From: Archilochus colubris
Taxonomy: Eukaryota; Chordata; Aves; Apodiformes; Trochilidae
Direction of reading: 5' to 3'
Length of the DNA: 64,000 nucleotides
Assembly (NCBI GenBank): GCA_023079485.1
Contig: CM041090.1
Coordinates: forward strand, 9,918,519 to 9,982,518
Shown here: piece after piece, positions 23,628 to 35,116 of the stretch
How positions within the stretch are numbered: position 1 is the stretch's first letter
How the letters are laid out: each line of letters begins with the position of its first letter
Notes under the pieces: model-generated
Database searches by the model: none
Seen by the model: only the letters and a program-made list of their open reading frames with translations
Told to the model about the DNA's origin: nothing
Program-made: the position numbers and the translations under genes

Positions 23628-23771
23628 TTTGACATTTCACATCCTTTGATGTACTTGTACATATACATTCATAGCCTCTCCCAACATGTTTTACTCATTT
23701 TTTTTAAGGACTTAAACTGTATTTCTTCCTGGAAATTGAGTAAGCTTTGCTACCTGATTCACTTTTCTTTT
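23628..23771. repeat. Local repeat pair 3, copy A
   Basis: This aligns to 24696-24833 in the same orientation about 1.07 kb away. The best part starts ATAGCCTCTCCCAACATG and includes AAGGACTTAAACTGTATTTC, GGAAATTGAGTAAGCTTTGC and ACTTTTCTT. Identity in the 100-bp core is high (high eighties percent by eye) and fades upstream. The family is unidentified. Confidence 0.85.
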
Positions 23772-24695
23772 GAGGCCAACAGTGCACAATTTTAGCCACT
23801 TTTATTTTGCATTTGTCCCTGGAGCTAAAACCTATGCAAAATTTTACAACTTTATTTTCTGTAATTACTACAGAACTACGCCATTTAACAGGCTTTTCTT
23901 TGCTGTTCTATGTATCAAATTCCTCTTTATGTTTTTACTAAAGAAACATTCATAGAATTTTTTTTTTTTTTGGCAGTACAACTACATCTTATACCACAGC
24001 AATTTTCTTCTCACACCTTTAAAATATTTCTAGGTTGGTCATCATGTCTGTGAGTACATGTCTACCTAAGGTACACTTCCTCCTAACAAGCTCTGGCATG
24101 TTTACAAGCACAGGATAAATACTTTCTTCTCTAGAACAATTGTAAGCTATTTATTTCCAAGATTTTACTTTATCTTTGCTTTTAAAATCACTTGTGCCTG
24201 GGGAATTATTTCTGTGCAGCACATTATGAATCATGTTGAACAAGGCTAAATTTTTCTCAATTTTTTTCTTTCTGCACATGAACACCTCACTGCCTGGTGA
24301 ATGTGTATTAAGATTTCAGCCAGTAAGATGTTCCAGTCTCTTGGCACAGCTCTCCTATTAATGTCTTCAAAATAATTATTTAAGGTTGTACAAAATACAT
24401 TTACTTAGTTTCTTGGGAAGCATTTTCAGTCCTCACCTTTGGGATTTTGAGAAATAGCTTTCCAGCCCTACACCTGCTCCCTACTAATGCATGCTGCTTG
24501 CCTTTTTGCAGACTCCTCCTTTGACCTTTTAACTTCCATTCTTCTCATTCTTCATTTCAGTGCTTTTTCGTATCACCCAGCATTCCCTTCCTTCCAACAC
24601 TTGGCACTTTGTTGGTTTTATTTTGCATCCTGATGTAGTTTTATTGCTGTTTTCTAATTTTAACTTGGGAAATTCCACCTATATTTCCTTCAGGT

Positions 24696-24833
24696 TTGGA
24701 CATCAACATCCTATTGAAAGATGCTCTTGGATCAGATAGCCCCTCCCAACATTTTTTACTCATTTTTTTGTAAGGACTTAAACTATTTATTTCTGGAAAT
24801 TGAGTGAGCTTTGCTATCTGATTTACTTTTCTT
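24696..24833. repeat. Local repeat pair 3, copy B
   Basis: This is the partner of 23628-23771 (ATAGCCCCTCCCAACATTTT, GGAAATTGAGTGAGCTTTGC). The roughly 0.9 kb between the copies contains no recognised gene. Confidence 0.85.
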
Positions 24834-26449
24834 AAATTACCTTGTGTTTTTGACAGATGTCTGGCCTCTGATCCAGCAACTTTTTTAATAGCTGCTTTAC
24901 TTCCCTTTCAGGTGGCTCTCTGGGCACCCAGGATGAGACACAACTTGCACCTGAGCATCTCCAGTTTGCATGCTACAGCTGCTGTGTTTCAAGCACTCAG
25001 AGTTTCCAGGTCTTTTTCTTCCTACACAAGCTCTTGTGCAGGTTCTTGACACACTTTTCCCCCATGATGGTACAAAGATGATGCTCCTGGTACCAGGGAG
25101 TGCTCCCCTGTGGTAGCTGGAATGAAATCAGAGTTGGTGGCTTAGAATTAAGAGCAACCCTTAATAAAAAAAAAAAAAAAATCAGATTCCTTGTCAGGAA
25201 GTGTCTCTCTGCCTCTTTCTCCAAGGTTTCCTCTTGGCAGGGCAGGCAGGAGGGCCTGGCAGCAGTGATGGCATCAGGGTGATGAAGCAACCATGGGAGT
25301 ACAGGACGTGCTCCCTGAATAGACAAAGGACTTTCCCCTGCAGGGCTGCAAGGTGGGCACTGCTCAGCAGCACTTAGCCAGAGTAAACAGGGGCTAAGAT
25401 ATTGCAGATTATAATATTAAAAAATCTGGTTGTCACAGCATTTTAACACCAGGATTTCAGATTCTCCTGGATGAAATAAGTGTTTCTGTAACACCACCTT
25501 CCTTCTTTCTGCATGAAGTTATTCACCAGTTTAAACCTATTACTGCCAGCCTGAACAACAGATTATTTTGAATCTACAAGGACAGATTTCTGTAGAGGAT
25601 GGTTAAAGCCTTATTTATTTCTCAGTTTTCAATGAAATTCACATTGTGTGTGTCAGAAATATTCAGTCCTAATGCATTTCATGTCTTCATTAAGACCATG
25701 GGGTGAAGCTGAAAGTGTGTTCAGGAGGAGAGAGAGAGAGAGAAGGAGAAAGCAGGAGAGAAAGATGATGAAACAACCACTGTGGCAGATACCATTGTTT
25801 GACAACTTGAGAACTGTATGACCTTTTAAGGTTATTGAGAAATATTAATAAACACGTGAACATAGTGAACCATTTGTTGTCTCTGAAAGCTTATTGTGTG
25901 GTTCAGGTTTTTTGGAAGATACTTTTGTAACATTTGTTTGTGTCAAGGATAAAAGACAATTCCTCCTAGCTACCTTTACTTAGCACCAGTGCACACATTG
26001 TGTGGTCTTTCTCATAGAGCATGAAAAGAAACAGCAACTCCAGCGAGCATAAATATTCAGGGACAGAATAGAGTTGCCTGTCCCTGTCCCATTCTTAAAA
26101 TAAATCAGTTTTGGTTTTCCAGGAGGCACAAGCAGTTCTGCAGAAAAACTATTCTAGAGGTTGGAACTGAAAGTTATGTGAATTATGACAGGGAAAGGAG
26201 TTACCAGCAGCCCTGTGAGGGAGTGATGGGCAAGGCTGACAAGTGAAGCACTCAGGAGGATGTGACTGAAAGGGAACACAAAATTGACAAAACAGGGTTA
26301 AATAAAGTCACCTCAGCTGCTCACAAGGAAGTGCCTGCAAGGCACCACGATGGGAGAACCCACCAGGATGCCAGCGTGTCCCTGAGAAGTGTGCATATAT
26401 TCGTGCATGCAGTGTGGGGAATAAACATGAGGAATTAGAGATCTGTGTG
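24834..26449. other. Intergenic DNA with a short GA repeat
   Basis: No gene recognised. A (GA)n run lies at about 25728-25743 within a purine-rich stretch, and an A-run at about 25167-25181. Confidence 0.5.
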
Positions 26450-27248
26450 CAGTTTGTCCTGGTTTGGGCCAGGATAAAGGTGATTTTCTGTCTTGTACTT
26501 TTGCTTTCAGCTCAGTCTCTTGTAAGTTGCTGCACTTGCTGAAATTAACAGCAAGTTTCTCAGTCAGTGTCTGCTCCTAGGACTGATAACACTTGATGTT
26601 TATAGTTACTGCTAGAGACTGGTTTGCAGAGCCAAGGGCACTGCTCAGCTCTGAGGAACATTTTACCCTCCAGAAGGAATAAAGAGGTCCCACTTGCAGC
26701 CTCCTTTGGGGAGGAACGGACAAGATAGATGCCAGAATTGACCAAACAGAGGATTCCATCCCATACACCTCATACTCAGGATAAATTTGAGAGATCACAA
26801 GAGCTTCCAGCTTCCTGCCCTTCCTGCTTCCCTTTCTTTGCCCATTCCCTGTTTACTTCAGCATCCTGGGAGGATTCCATCTGTTCCTCTGCCTGTGCTC
26901 CTGATCCATCCCAGCCCATATCTGTGTGTTCCTGCCTCCAGCTCCTGACTGCTGCTGACTCCAGGATTACAGCTTGGACTTTCCCAGGGCTGCCCTGCAG
27001 CCTCGGTGGGGACGTGAGAGTTATTGGGGGAAAGGAGGGAAGGATCAATTTTCCTGTATATTTGTATATATTTAGTAATTTTTCCTGTTTATCATTACTG
27101 TTTCACTAAAGCTGTGTAGTTTAGTTTCCAACCTATAAGTCTCTCTCCCTTATTCTCTCTCCTTTCTTTATCAGGGAGGAGAGAGAGATTAATAGAGAGC
27201 GTCTGTTACTCTTTAATTGCCAGGCCAGTGTTAAAACCTGACACAGTT
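26450..27248 (+). mobile_element. Solo LTR of an endogenous retrovirus (LTR 26455-27243) with 5-bp target duplication
   Basis: The LTR starts TGTCCTGGTTT (26455) and ends AAAACCTGACA (27243); these termini are near-perfect inverted repeats with the canonical TG...CA ends. Direct CAGTT copies flank it at 26450-26454 and 27244-27248. A 5-bp duplication is typical of ERVL-like (class III) elements. The interior has AATAAA (26678-26683) and a 3' part with TTTAGTTTCCAACC and CT/GA-rich stretches. There is no primer-binding site, polypurine tract or gag/pol/env sequence beside it, so it is a solitary LTR left by recombination. Open frames inside it (26729-27109 and its shadow) are not considered genes. 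Confidence 0.85.
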
Positions 27249-27713
27249 GAAGAGCTGGGACCTTTTGGGGATCATGGAGATGAAGTGGGATGGCCCACGT
27301 GGTGGAGTGCTCCAGCAGAGAGGTGCAGGCTTTCAGGAAGGACAGGCTGGGAAGACAAGGAGTCTGTGTGACAGAACATCTTGAGAATACGGAGCTTTGC
27401 CTCAGCATGGATGATGAGCCAAGTGACAACCTTTGGATAAGGATTATAGAGCCGACCAATAAATAGGGATGAAAGCAACTGCTATGGGTCACCTGAGCAG
27501 GAAGAACAAGTGAATGAAAACATCCATGGACAACTAGAAGTAGGTAGGAATTCTCAGACCTTTCTTGGGAGACTTCAAGCCCCCTGATAAATGCCCGAGG
27601 AACAACACAGCAGGGCATAAGCAACCCAGGAGATTCTTGCAGAACCTTGGTGACAAATTCCTGACCAAAGTTGCAGTGGAGTTAAAGACAGGTGCTGCCC
27701 TAGCCCTCTGAAC
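27249..27713. other. Intergenic DNA, nothing recognised
   Basis: No exon or repeat identified; the minus frame overlapping 27133-27624 has no recognised family. Confidence 0.45.
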
Positions 27714-27823
27714 TGGTTTTGGCTGGGATAGAGTTAATTTTCTTCATAGTATTTTCTTCATGTATTGGGTTTTTGCTGGAAACAGTATTGATAAAGCAGA
27801 GATGTTTTTGCTGTTGCTGAGCA
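27714..27823 (+). mobile_element. LTR-like repeat remnant
   Basis: TGGTTTTGGCTGGGATAGAG, TTAATTTTCTTC and a TGTTGCTGAGCAG-like segment match, from memory, the start of a very common avian LTR (GGTTTCAGCTGGGATAGAG-type). Only its first part is present, and it runs directly into a CR1 tail. Confidence 0.45.
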
Positions 27824-27824
27824 G

Positions 27825-27862
27825 CCCCTTCCAACCTCAGCCATGCTATGGTTCTGTGATTA
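27825..27862 (+). mobile_element. CR1 3' tail fragment
   Basis: CCCCTTCCAACCTCAGCCAT, then GCTATGGTTCTGTGATTAT is a diverged CR1 terminus on the plus strand, directly adjoining the LTR remnant. Confidence 0.65.
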
Positions 27863-29136
27863 TACAAGAAGGACTCTAATAGCTGACTGAGGATGAATGT
27901 TGACTGGGGAGCTTAGCTTTCATGCAATAAAACAGCCAGAAAATAAGTAAATTTCAATTTTCACTGGATAAGTCCTTCCAAACTGCCATCCTGTAAAGCC
28001 TAGAGATACAATGGGCAATCAACTGCTTTTCTTCATTACAGAAGCAATCTTATAGCTCTGATCATAACAACTTAATGACAGCTCTAACTGCTTCATAGAT
28101 TTAATGGAAGTATTAAAGTACTACTGAAAAATAGCACCTGGAGGTTGAATGGACAGTACTGCCTTCCAAGGCCACAGAAAACCACAGTGAGACTTTGTTA
28201 CTGCAATGTCCTCTGTCCACACAAAGCTGCCTGTTCAGGAACATAAAAGAGCAATGCTTTGAGACAAAACTTTTTATTCAATACCTACAGTTAATACAAG
28301 GAAGTTTCAATTCATCCCTGTACTTAGCTACTGAAATGAAAAGACTGAATGAAAAAAAGACCACGTGCTCCATATCATTTTGAAGTGGAAAAATTAAGTG
28401 ATGCAGGGAGAGGAAAATATTATTTAAAAAGTTGTAAAAGAACAACAAAAATTTGTGGCTTCTCCCATTTTTTTGGGAGTCTGTAGACCCCCATCCCAGC
28501 CTGTAACATGGTTATCCTTTTAACAGCCTGTTGGAAAAGTTTGTCAGTGACTTGCAGCCCAAAATCAGACTGCAGGGGCTGGTGTAAGCACTGCAGGCAA
28601 CACCACCATCAGCTGGCACTGAACGTGGGCTCAAAAATGGAAAAAAAACCAAAATCACTGCTGCTCTCTTCCTCTGGGTGGCTGCAGTCCCTGCTGCCCT
28701 GGGCAAAGCTGTGGGAGAAGGCTGAGCCTGATGGGCTGGGAGGTGAAGAGGAGAGGGGGCACCTGGCTGGGGTGGCAGGAAGGGGGACTGGGGCTCTGCA
28801 GAGGAAACAGAAGGATGATTCAGGAGCTTTGAGAGTGTTCACACAAAGCATCTCTGAAACCTGAGAAGCAGCATAGGAGGAGGCATGAAGGAGCTTGTCT
28901 GAAAGACATTTAAGTTTAGATTAGACACAGGAGTTGGCATCTCATTAATGACGAAAGATAATTAGTAGGTTTGGGTGTAAACAGCAGAGACAGACAAAAT
29001 GAAGGCATATAGCCAATGTTTGATGTAATTAGAAAAGTATATGTCAGAAAAGGGATTAAAGTAGTGGACCATGTTGTCATTCCAACTGTAAGGAATAAGT
29101 TACAGGACAAGTCCCCAATAGAGTTACCTTGTAATT
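27863..29136. other. Intergenic DNA with a GC-rich interval at 28560-28800
   Basis: No exon recognised. The GC-richer part (28560-28800) is open in more than one frame on both strands, which fits composition rather than coding. Confidence 0.4.
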
Positions 29137-29420
29137 AAAGAAAGGGGGCAATGTCATGGTGACAGCATCTTACAGGCTCTATAAAAATTGTGCAGCATCT
29201 TGTCTCAGGACAGCACAGCTCAGCCAGCTGAGCCCTGGCAGCACAGGAGACTGTAAGCACAGCTACCTGCTAGAGGTATGATGCTCACTCCCCCATAGCA
29301 GCAAAAAACCCAGCACTCAAAAAAACTCTCAGCAAAGAGTACCTGTCTGTAGCCAGCCAGCTTAGAGGGGTGATGGCTGAGCACATGCTCTGCTCCTCTG
29401 GTAGCTTGCTTGCTTGATCC
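29137..29420 (+). mobile_element. Possible retroviral 3' junction: polypurine-tract-like run and TATA box
   Basis: A purine run AAAGAAAGGGGG (29137-29148) is followed three bases later by a TG start (TGTCATGGTGACAGC, 29152), as at a retroviral polypurine tract/LTR junction. A TATAAA box follows at 29180-29185 and an AATAAG at about 29420. I could not find an LTR end, a duplicate LTR, or coding remnants upstream, so this could be chance. Confidence 0.25.
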
Positions 29421-29656
29421 AAATAAGATGTCAAGGCTTTGAAAAGTATCACTGGCATCTGTTCACTAAAAGTGTACCTGTACTAGCCAAACTGAACAGC
29501 ACTTGAACATCTGTTTCCTCCAGTACCACTTTTTCTCCTAGTTCCTCTTCACCTATTCATTACTTGGAAGAAAAAAAGAAAAAACTCTTCAGCAGCAGGT
29601 CAGTTAAAGTGGATCATAAGTACATCATGGATCATAGCTACAATCATAACTACACA

Positions 29657-29840
29657 GAACCACAGAATATTTCAGGTTGGAAGAGACCTCCAAGATCATC
29701 CAGTCCAACCTCTGACCAACACCATAAGCTAACTACTAAACCATATCCTTAAGGACCAGGACCAAATGCCTTTTAAATACCTGCAGGGATGGTGACTCCA
29801 CCATGTCCTGGGCAGGACATTCCAGTGCCTGAAGGCACTT
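29657..29840 (-). mobile_element. CR1 LINE 3' fragment, minus orientation
   Basis: GAACCACAGAATATTTCAGG, TTGGAAGAGACCTCCAAGAT, CATCCAGTCCAACCTCTGAC and CATTCCAGTGCCTGA are complementary to a CR1 3' UTR and the ORF2 end. The tail lies at the left end, and the copy is 5'-truncated at the right. Confidence 0.85.
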
Positions 29841-32800
29841 AGATCTCATGTTGCAGAAAAGAGTAACCATTGTTTTCTTCTTGTATTAACATTCAGATAT
29901 TAAATTAATGAGCATTCTTTATTCCATTTAAGTAACTGTTCTGAACAGGTTCATACAGTGATGTTTTGTCTGACTTCATTGTTTACTGGTTTATTAAAAT
30001 GACAGGTTTTAATTATATATGAAGTAACAGAAGTCTAGCAAAGTCATCATGTGATAAAGACCATAAAAGTTGCTGTGTGATCCTTGTTCATCCTCCAATA
30101 GACTCTTCCTAGGAAATCTCAGACACTACTCCTCTCCATGTGTCTGGGTTTCTATTGCTTGTGAAAAATGTGTTGGTTTCTGCCACTGGGCTTTTCCCTT
30201 GGTTCAGAGAGACCACAAACAAACCAGAAGCAGCTGGGTCTGCTGATGCGTGCTAAGCAGAACACTTTTGAAACAACCTCTGGCTCAGGATGTCCCTGAA
30301 CTGTGGATGTTGAGAAGCTGGGAGAAAACATTAAAGTGAGAGAGCCCTTTCTTTTTGCCCTATATCTTACACTGTTCCTACTCATCCCACACTGGCTGTT
30401 GTCTGAGACAGGGTAAGGGTCCAAAGGGATATTTGATTAGCAGGGCAGCTCTGATGGCAGCCCATCCCTGCCTAGAAGAGGAATGCTGCTTCTCCCTCCA
30501 AAGAAGAGTATTCTCTGGCAAAGCTTCTGACAGTCTGACTGCCTTCTTGTGGGAGCCCTTCCCCACCTGGCATCTTTCTTTTTCCACATGACAGATCTGC
30601 AGGATTTTAAGTCTCTCCTGCTGGGAAGCTGTTAAAAAACATACTGCATTTCTCCCTTGCCTCACAATTTTATGGTGAAACTTCAGTCCCTTGACAGAAA
30701 AAAGATAAATCAAATCTATTCTAGCCTGATCAGTTCAATAAGTACAGCTTATTATAGCTATGTGTCTCTGTCCCACACAAGAAATCTTCACTTTTTCTGA
30801 GAGATTCTCACACACTTTCTGCTGTTTTAAATGATTCCCAAATCAATTTAAAGACCAAAGAGAGACTATTTTGCAAAAGTCTTGTCTGTCCAGCCTGATT
30901 ACCAGCTTCAGGAGTCTCTATGTTTAATTCATGGAAACTGAATGCAGTGTTCACATCTGATGCTCTGTAGCCCCATGGTCTGCTATTGCCTAGAAGAAGA
31001 AATTTCACCACAAGTGTTCTACCATTACAAATACGTGGTCCTCCTCTCTCTTGATAATACAAGACCTGTTTGATTAAACTGCACTTTGTCTTAGCTTTGT
31101 TCATGTCTGAAGGGAAAGTCTGGGATTAAGGCACATGAGACAAAACAAACATGTAAACATTTTATCACTGGAGCATCACCTCAACCTATTCAGCAAAGGA
31201 GCCACTGGCTCCTTCCCCAGCCAAGCAGGCACATTGGACCCTTTTATTTCCATCCAGAGACTGCCCTCCCAAAGCCTTAGATAAACAAACCCCTCCAGAA
31301 ACTCACCTTTTGCTCAAAAAAAAAAAGCATCTGGAATTACTATAGTAGCTGCAGTGCTAATCCATTAAAAGGAGATTGGTCAAACCATGTGTCTCAGTCC
31401 ACTTTCAAAAAAAATCTACTTCCTGGATTTGGGTTTTCTGTCTGTTCTTCTCATTGACAGCTACTCTAATACACTCAGTAGCTTTGTTTCAGATTTTTTT
31501 GGAACACTCTAATTCCAGACACGAGCCTTCTGTAAGAGAGACACCAGATTTTCTAAACACTGAGACTTCAAACTGTCTTCTCTTCATAGAGATGAGCACT
31601 CACCTAGGATATTTTCCTTAATTTTACATTATTTACTTTATTGAAAAGCCTAGACTTTCCTGATGTGGTTGATTTCCTGGATGATGTGCATGCTGTAGCC
31701 ATTATTTCTTAATTTATTTTTGAAGAGAGATTAAAAAAATCCTCCCTGTTCTCCTAAAGGGGATATTTTTTAATGTGCTTGCCAAAGTGGATGGTTACCA
31801 TAGCTCCCTGCCATGGCTGAATGGTGCTTTGCCTCCCTGAACTTGACAAATCACTTCTTTTTAATACTGAATTACTTTCTACAATACCATGTTGGTGTTT
31901 TCCCAGGATTAATTTTCAGCCACAGTAGTAAATTAAGAGTAGAAATAAATATTATATATATATATACACGTACCTAGTTGTTATAAAGAAACCAAGGCAA
32001 TAGTAAAGTTCAGGTACGTTTTTTCCAGAACCTAACCAAGTACAGTTGATTAGTTGGGTGAGGTTCAGGTCACATTTTGTATCTATTTACATTTCTGACA
32101 CCTGAAAAAACATCTGTTGTTCTGCTGTGGCCATGTGCTACTATCTCCAAGAAGTCAGGCCAAAAATACTCAGGTACTCTGAAGAACTGGTATGTGTAAA
32201 GAGACTCCAACAAATGGGATCTCTTAAAATCTCCTATGGGACTTTCTGCCTCCAGAAAGTATCCATGTCCCCTTTGAAAAGGGACTGCAGCAAAAGGAAC
32301 TACCATGCCATATAAACACACAAGGTGTGATAAAATGCAGAATTTATTTCAAGGTGGAAGTTAATGAGCAGCCACAGAAAAACAAAGAGCAAGAAGCAGC
32401 CTTCAGAGTTGAAATGCTCTCTGATTTTATAGTAATAACATATGGTTACTAACCAGACATCAACAAACTTGTCAGGAGTGGTAAATTACCTTTTGATGGA
32501 TTATTGTAGCTCCCATTATGCATCACTTGAAGAGAGTAGGACCAGAGGAATTACCCAGGCTGTCTCAGAGCTAAAAAACAATTTTACCAAATGCTACAAG
32601 AGTTCTCAGCTTATGTTTAATTTCACTTTTCACCATCACACATTGCTATCGTGAACTTTCTATTTCTGATAATTTGGAAGCTTGAAGTGGAAATAAAAAT
32701 CAGTTCATCCTGATTCAAAATTGAAAATTATTGCCTTGTATTTGTGTCTAGTCTTTCTCTGATGAAGAGAGCATCTCCTCAAATCTTGAAGTTTACTGTA

Positions 32801-34433
32801 ATAGTGGAAAACCAGTTTGTCTGCATAGTCCACTGTAATTCTTCCATAGGGAGAGCTTCATTACAAGTATACCTACTCTCAGGTTTTCATGACTAGTGAA
32901 GTCTTCAAGAGCAAAGTATGAAACAAAGATCTGTCTTTTGCCTTTTTAGTATTTGTGCTATATAAGATCTGCTTTGCTAGTCACATAGATCAGGATTTTT
33001 TCCCAAATCAAGGAAACCTACAATATTAAAACAACTGTTGAGCCATCTGTGCTAACTATAGCCAGAAAGCCACTGCATTTCAGCTGCTCTTGGAAGATGA
33101 TGTAATTTTTCATGGTCATCTTCTAAAACATATTGGGAATACAAGCAACAATTTTGTTCTAATTCTCATTTAACAAAGTCAGGTTTTGCCTGAATGATAT
33201 GAGAAATACCTGGTGTATGAATAAGCAGCAGAGTGCACCAGAACTGCAGAAAACGTCCACACATTGGCTGCTGAGTCAGTCAGAGCACCTCCTCACATCA
33301 GACTGTACTCCTCCACTACTGCTTCCAGTAAAAGCCAACAGTCTTTTAGGAGCTGATCTTTTACATAGCAATTTTGCCTTCAAAAACAACAGTAGGAAGT
33401 TACCTGTTGGCAGAAGAGGGGTGAAGTAGCTGCCACTTACACTGTTGAGCTCAAGGCAAACACTCCTGTGCCCCAGGTGGGGTATCTGGAAATTGCACAT
33501 TTGTCCAAAGTCATGAAGGAGACCCAAAAAAAAAATTATTTTGAGAATCAATGCTTAACTGTTGCAGCTAAAAAACCCAAACCAAACACCACCCATTTAT
33601 TTAGCTACTTAATCATTTCCCTCTAAAAACTGTTACACTGCTGCTGCTACTAAATGCTATAGATTGTCAAACTATACATTTTAACAGCATTTACACACAC
33701 AATTAATAATTCCAAAATTCAAAGTTTAAAGTGATCTGTACAATATTAACTATCTTTTAGGTAAGATGGGGGAACAAAAATACCAAAGCCCAACTTGGAG
33801 ATGATGTACAGGTGCCTTTTTATTCCACAGAATATGTAACTGGTGAAGCATTTGTGCAGACACTTCATTTTCATTTCCCACCTTCTGCTTCCACACTCTG
33901 CTAGGAATGAACTACCTGCACAGCACTTTCCTTACAGCTTGTTCATTCCTTTTCCTTTGAGGCTCAACAGGTTTTCATTTGGTTGGCTGTCCTTCCCTAA
34001 GCCAGTTAAAACCTGCCAACCATCCTCGAGACCCTTTGTCCTAAAGACTCCTTGAAAAGCTGACCTTTCACAGTAGCTTAAAAGCATATGCAGTTAAAGA
34101 GATAAGGTGGAAAACTCAAATATATTTAGTTGCTTCAAAGGAACTCTTTGCTTATCAAACCTCAGTTGCAGGTCTTTATGGTGTGAGAGGCTGAGTCTTT
34201 CTGCCTGTTCAGCCACAGAGAAAATTTTGTTTCACAGACAGTCCTAGCATGAGCTTTATAGACACACACAAGCCCAGAGAGCCTCAGAAAGGATGGGAAG
34301 GGAAATGTCACGCTGCTCATAGTAAGCCATCATGTCTGTGAGACAAACTCTGTGCTGCATGTAGAAAGGGGGATGCAGCAATACAGGCAGACAGGAAAAA
34401 ACTGAGGAAAGCTATAGAAGTTACTTAATAGAA
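29841..34433. other. Intergenic DNA, nothing recognised
   Basis: About 4.6 kb with no recognised exon, RNA gene or repeat family. A short (TA)n lies at about 31953-31966 and an A-run at about 31315-31326. Confidence 0.45.
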
Positions 34434-34720
34434 AATCATGGGATAGTTCAGGTAAGAGGAGAGCTTAGGGGGGCTCTCCCAGTCCATCCTTCTGCTCAGA
34501 GCTGGGTAAGCTACAAGGTTGGATCATGCTACTCATGGCTTAATCCAGCCTTCTGTTGAAAACCTCCAAAAAAGAGACAGAACAATTTCTCTGGGCAAAA
34601 AAGTCCATTCTCTGACTGTTATGGGGTGAAAATATTTTTCCTTACCTTTGGCAGAACTTGTCCTGTTGCAACCTACGTTTCATCCTCCCACCAAGCACCC
34701 CTTGAGACCAGTCTTGTTAC
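34434..34720 (-). mobile_element. Older CR1 fragment, minus orientation
   Basis: ATCATGGGATAGTTCAGG, CAGTCCATCCTTCTGCTCAG, GGCTTAATCCAGCCTTCTGT, GAAAACCTCCAAAAAAGAGA and CTGTTGCAACC follow the order of a complementary CR1 3' region. Divergence is high and the 5' (right) limit is approximate. Confidence 0.75.
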
Positions 34721-35116
34721 ATCTCATTCAGTAGTTTCTCTAAGTTCAGCTAAATGCTTTAGCATCTTTGATTACAAAATTAGTTTGGATTTCTACGAGA
34801 TGAGCAAAGTCAACGTTTTTAGTAAGAAGCAGCAGAGGTGCAAGTGAACTGACCTTCCAAGATGCTCTGTTTGATTCTAGTTGATAAGGAGCAACTCCAG
34901 TTATCAGATACTGACCCTGGAGGTAACAGGCACTCCTACAGAAGAGGGAGGGCACACTTTTCATTAATTATTTCAAAGTATCAGCATTTTAAATAAAACT
35001 GTCCAGACTAATAAAATGTCAATTTCTGAAAAAAAAAAAAAAAATTCCAGACAGGAACCTCTTAGTACCTCAGATCAAGGGATGAACAGTAAACCTTCTT
35101 AAACCAACAAACCAAG

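Noticed and set aside
26729..27109. 126-codon frame
   Set aside because: It lies wholly inside the solo LTR and has no recognisable domain.
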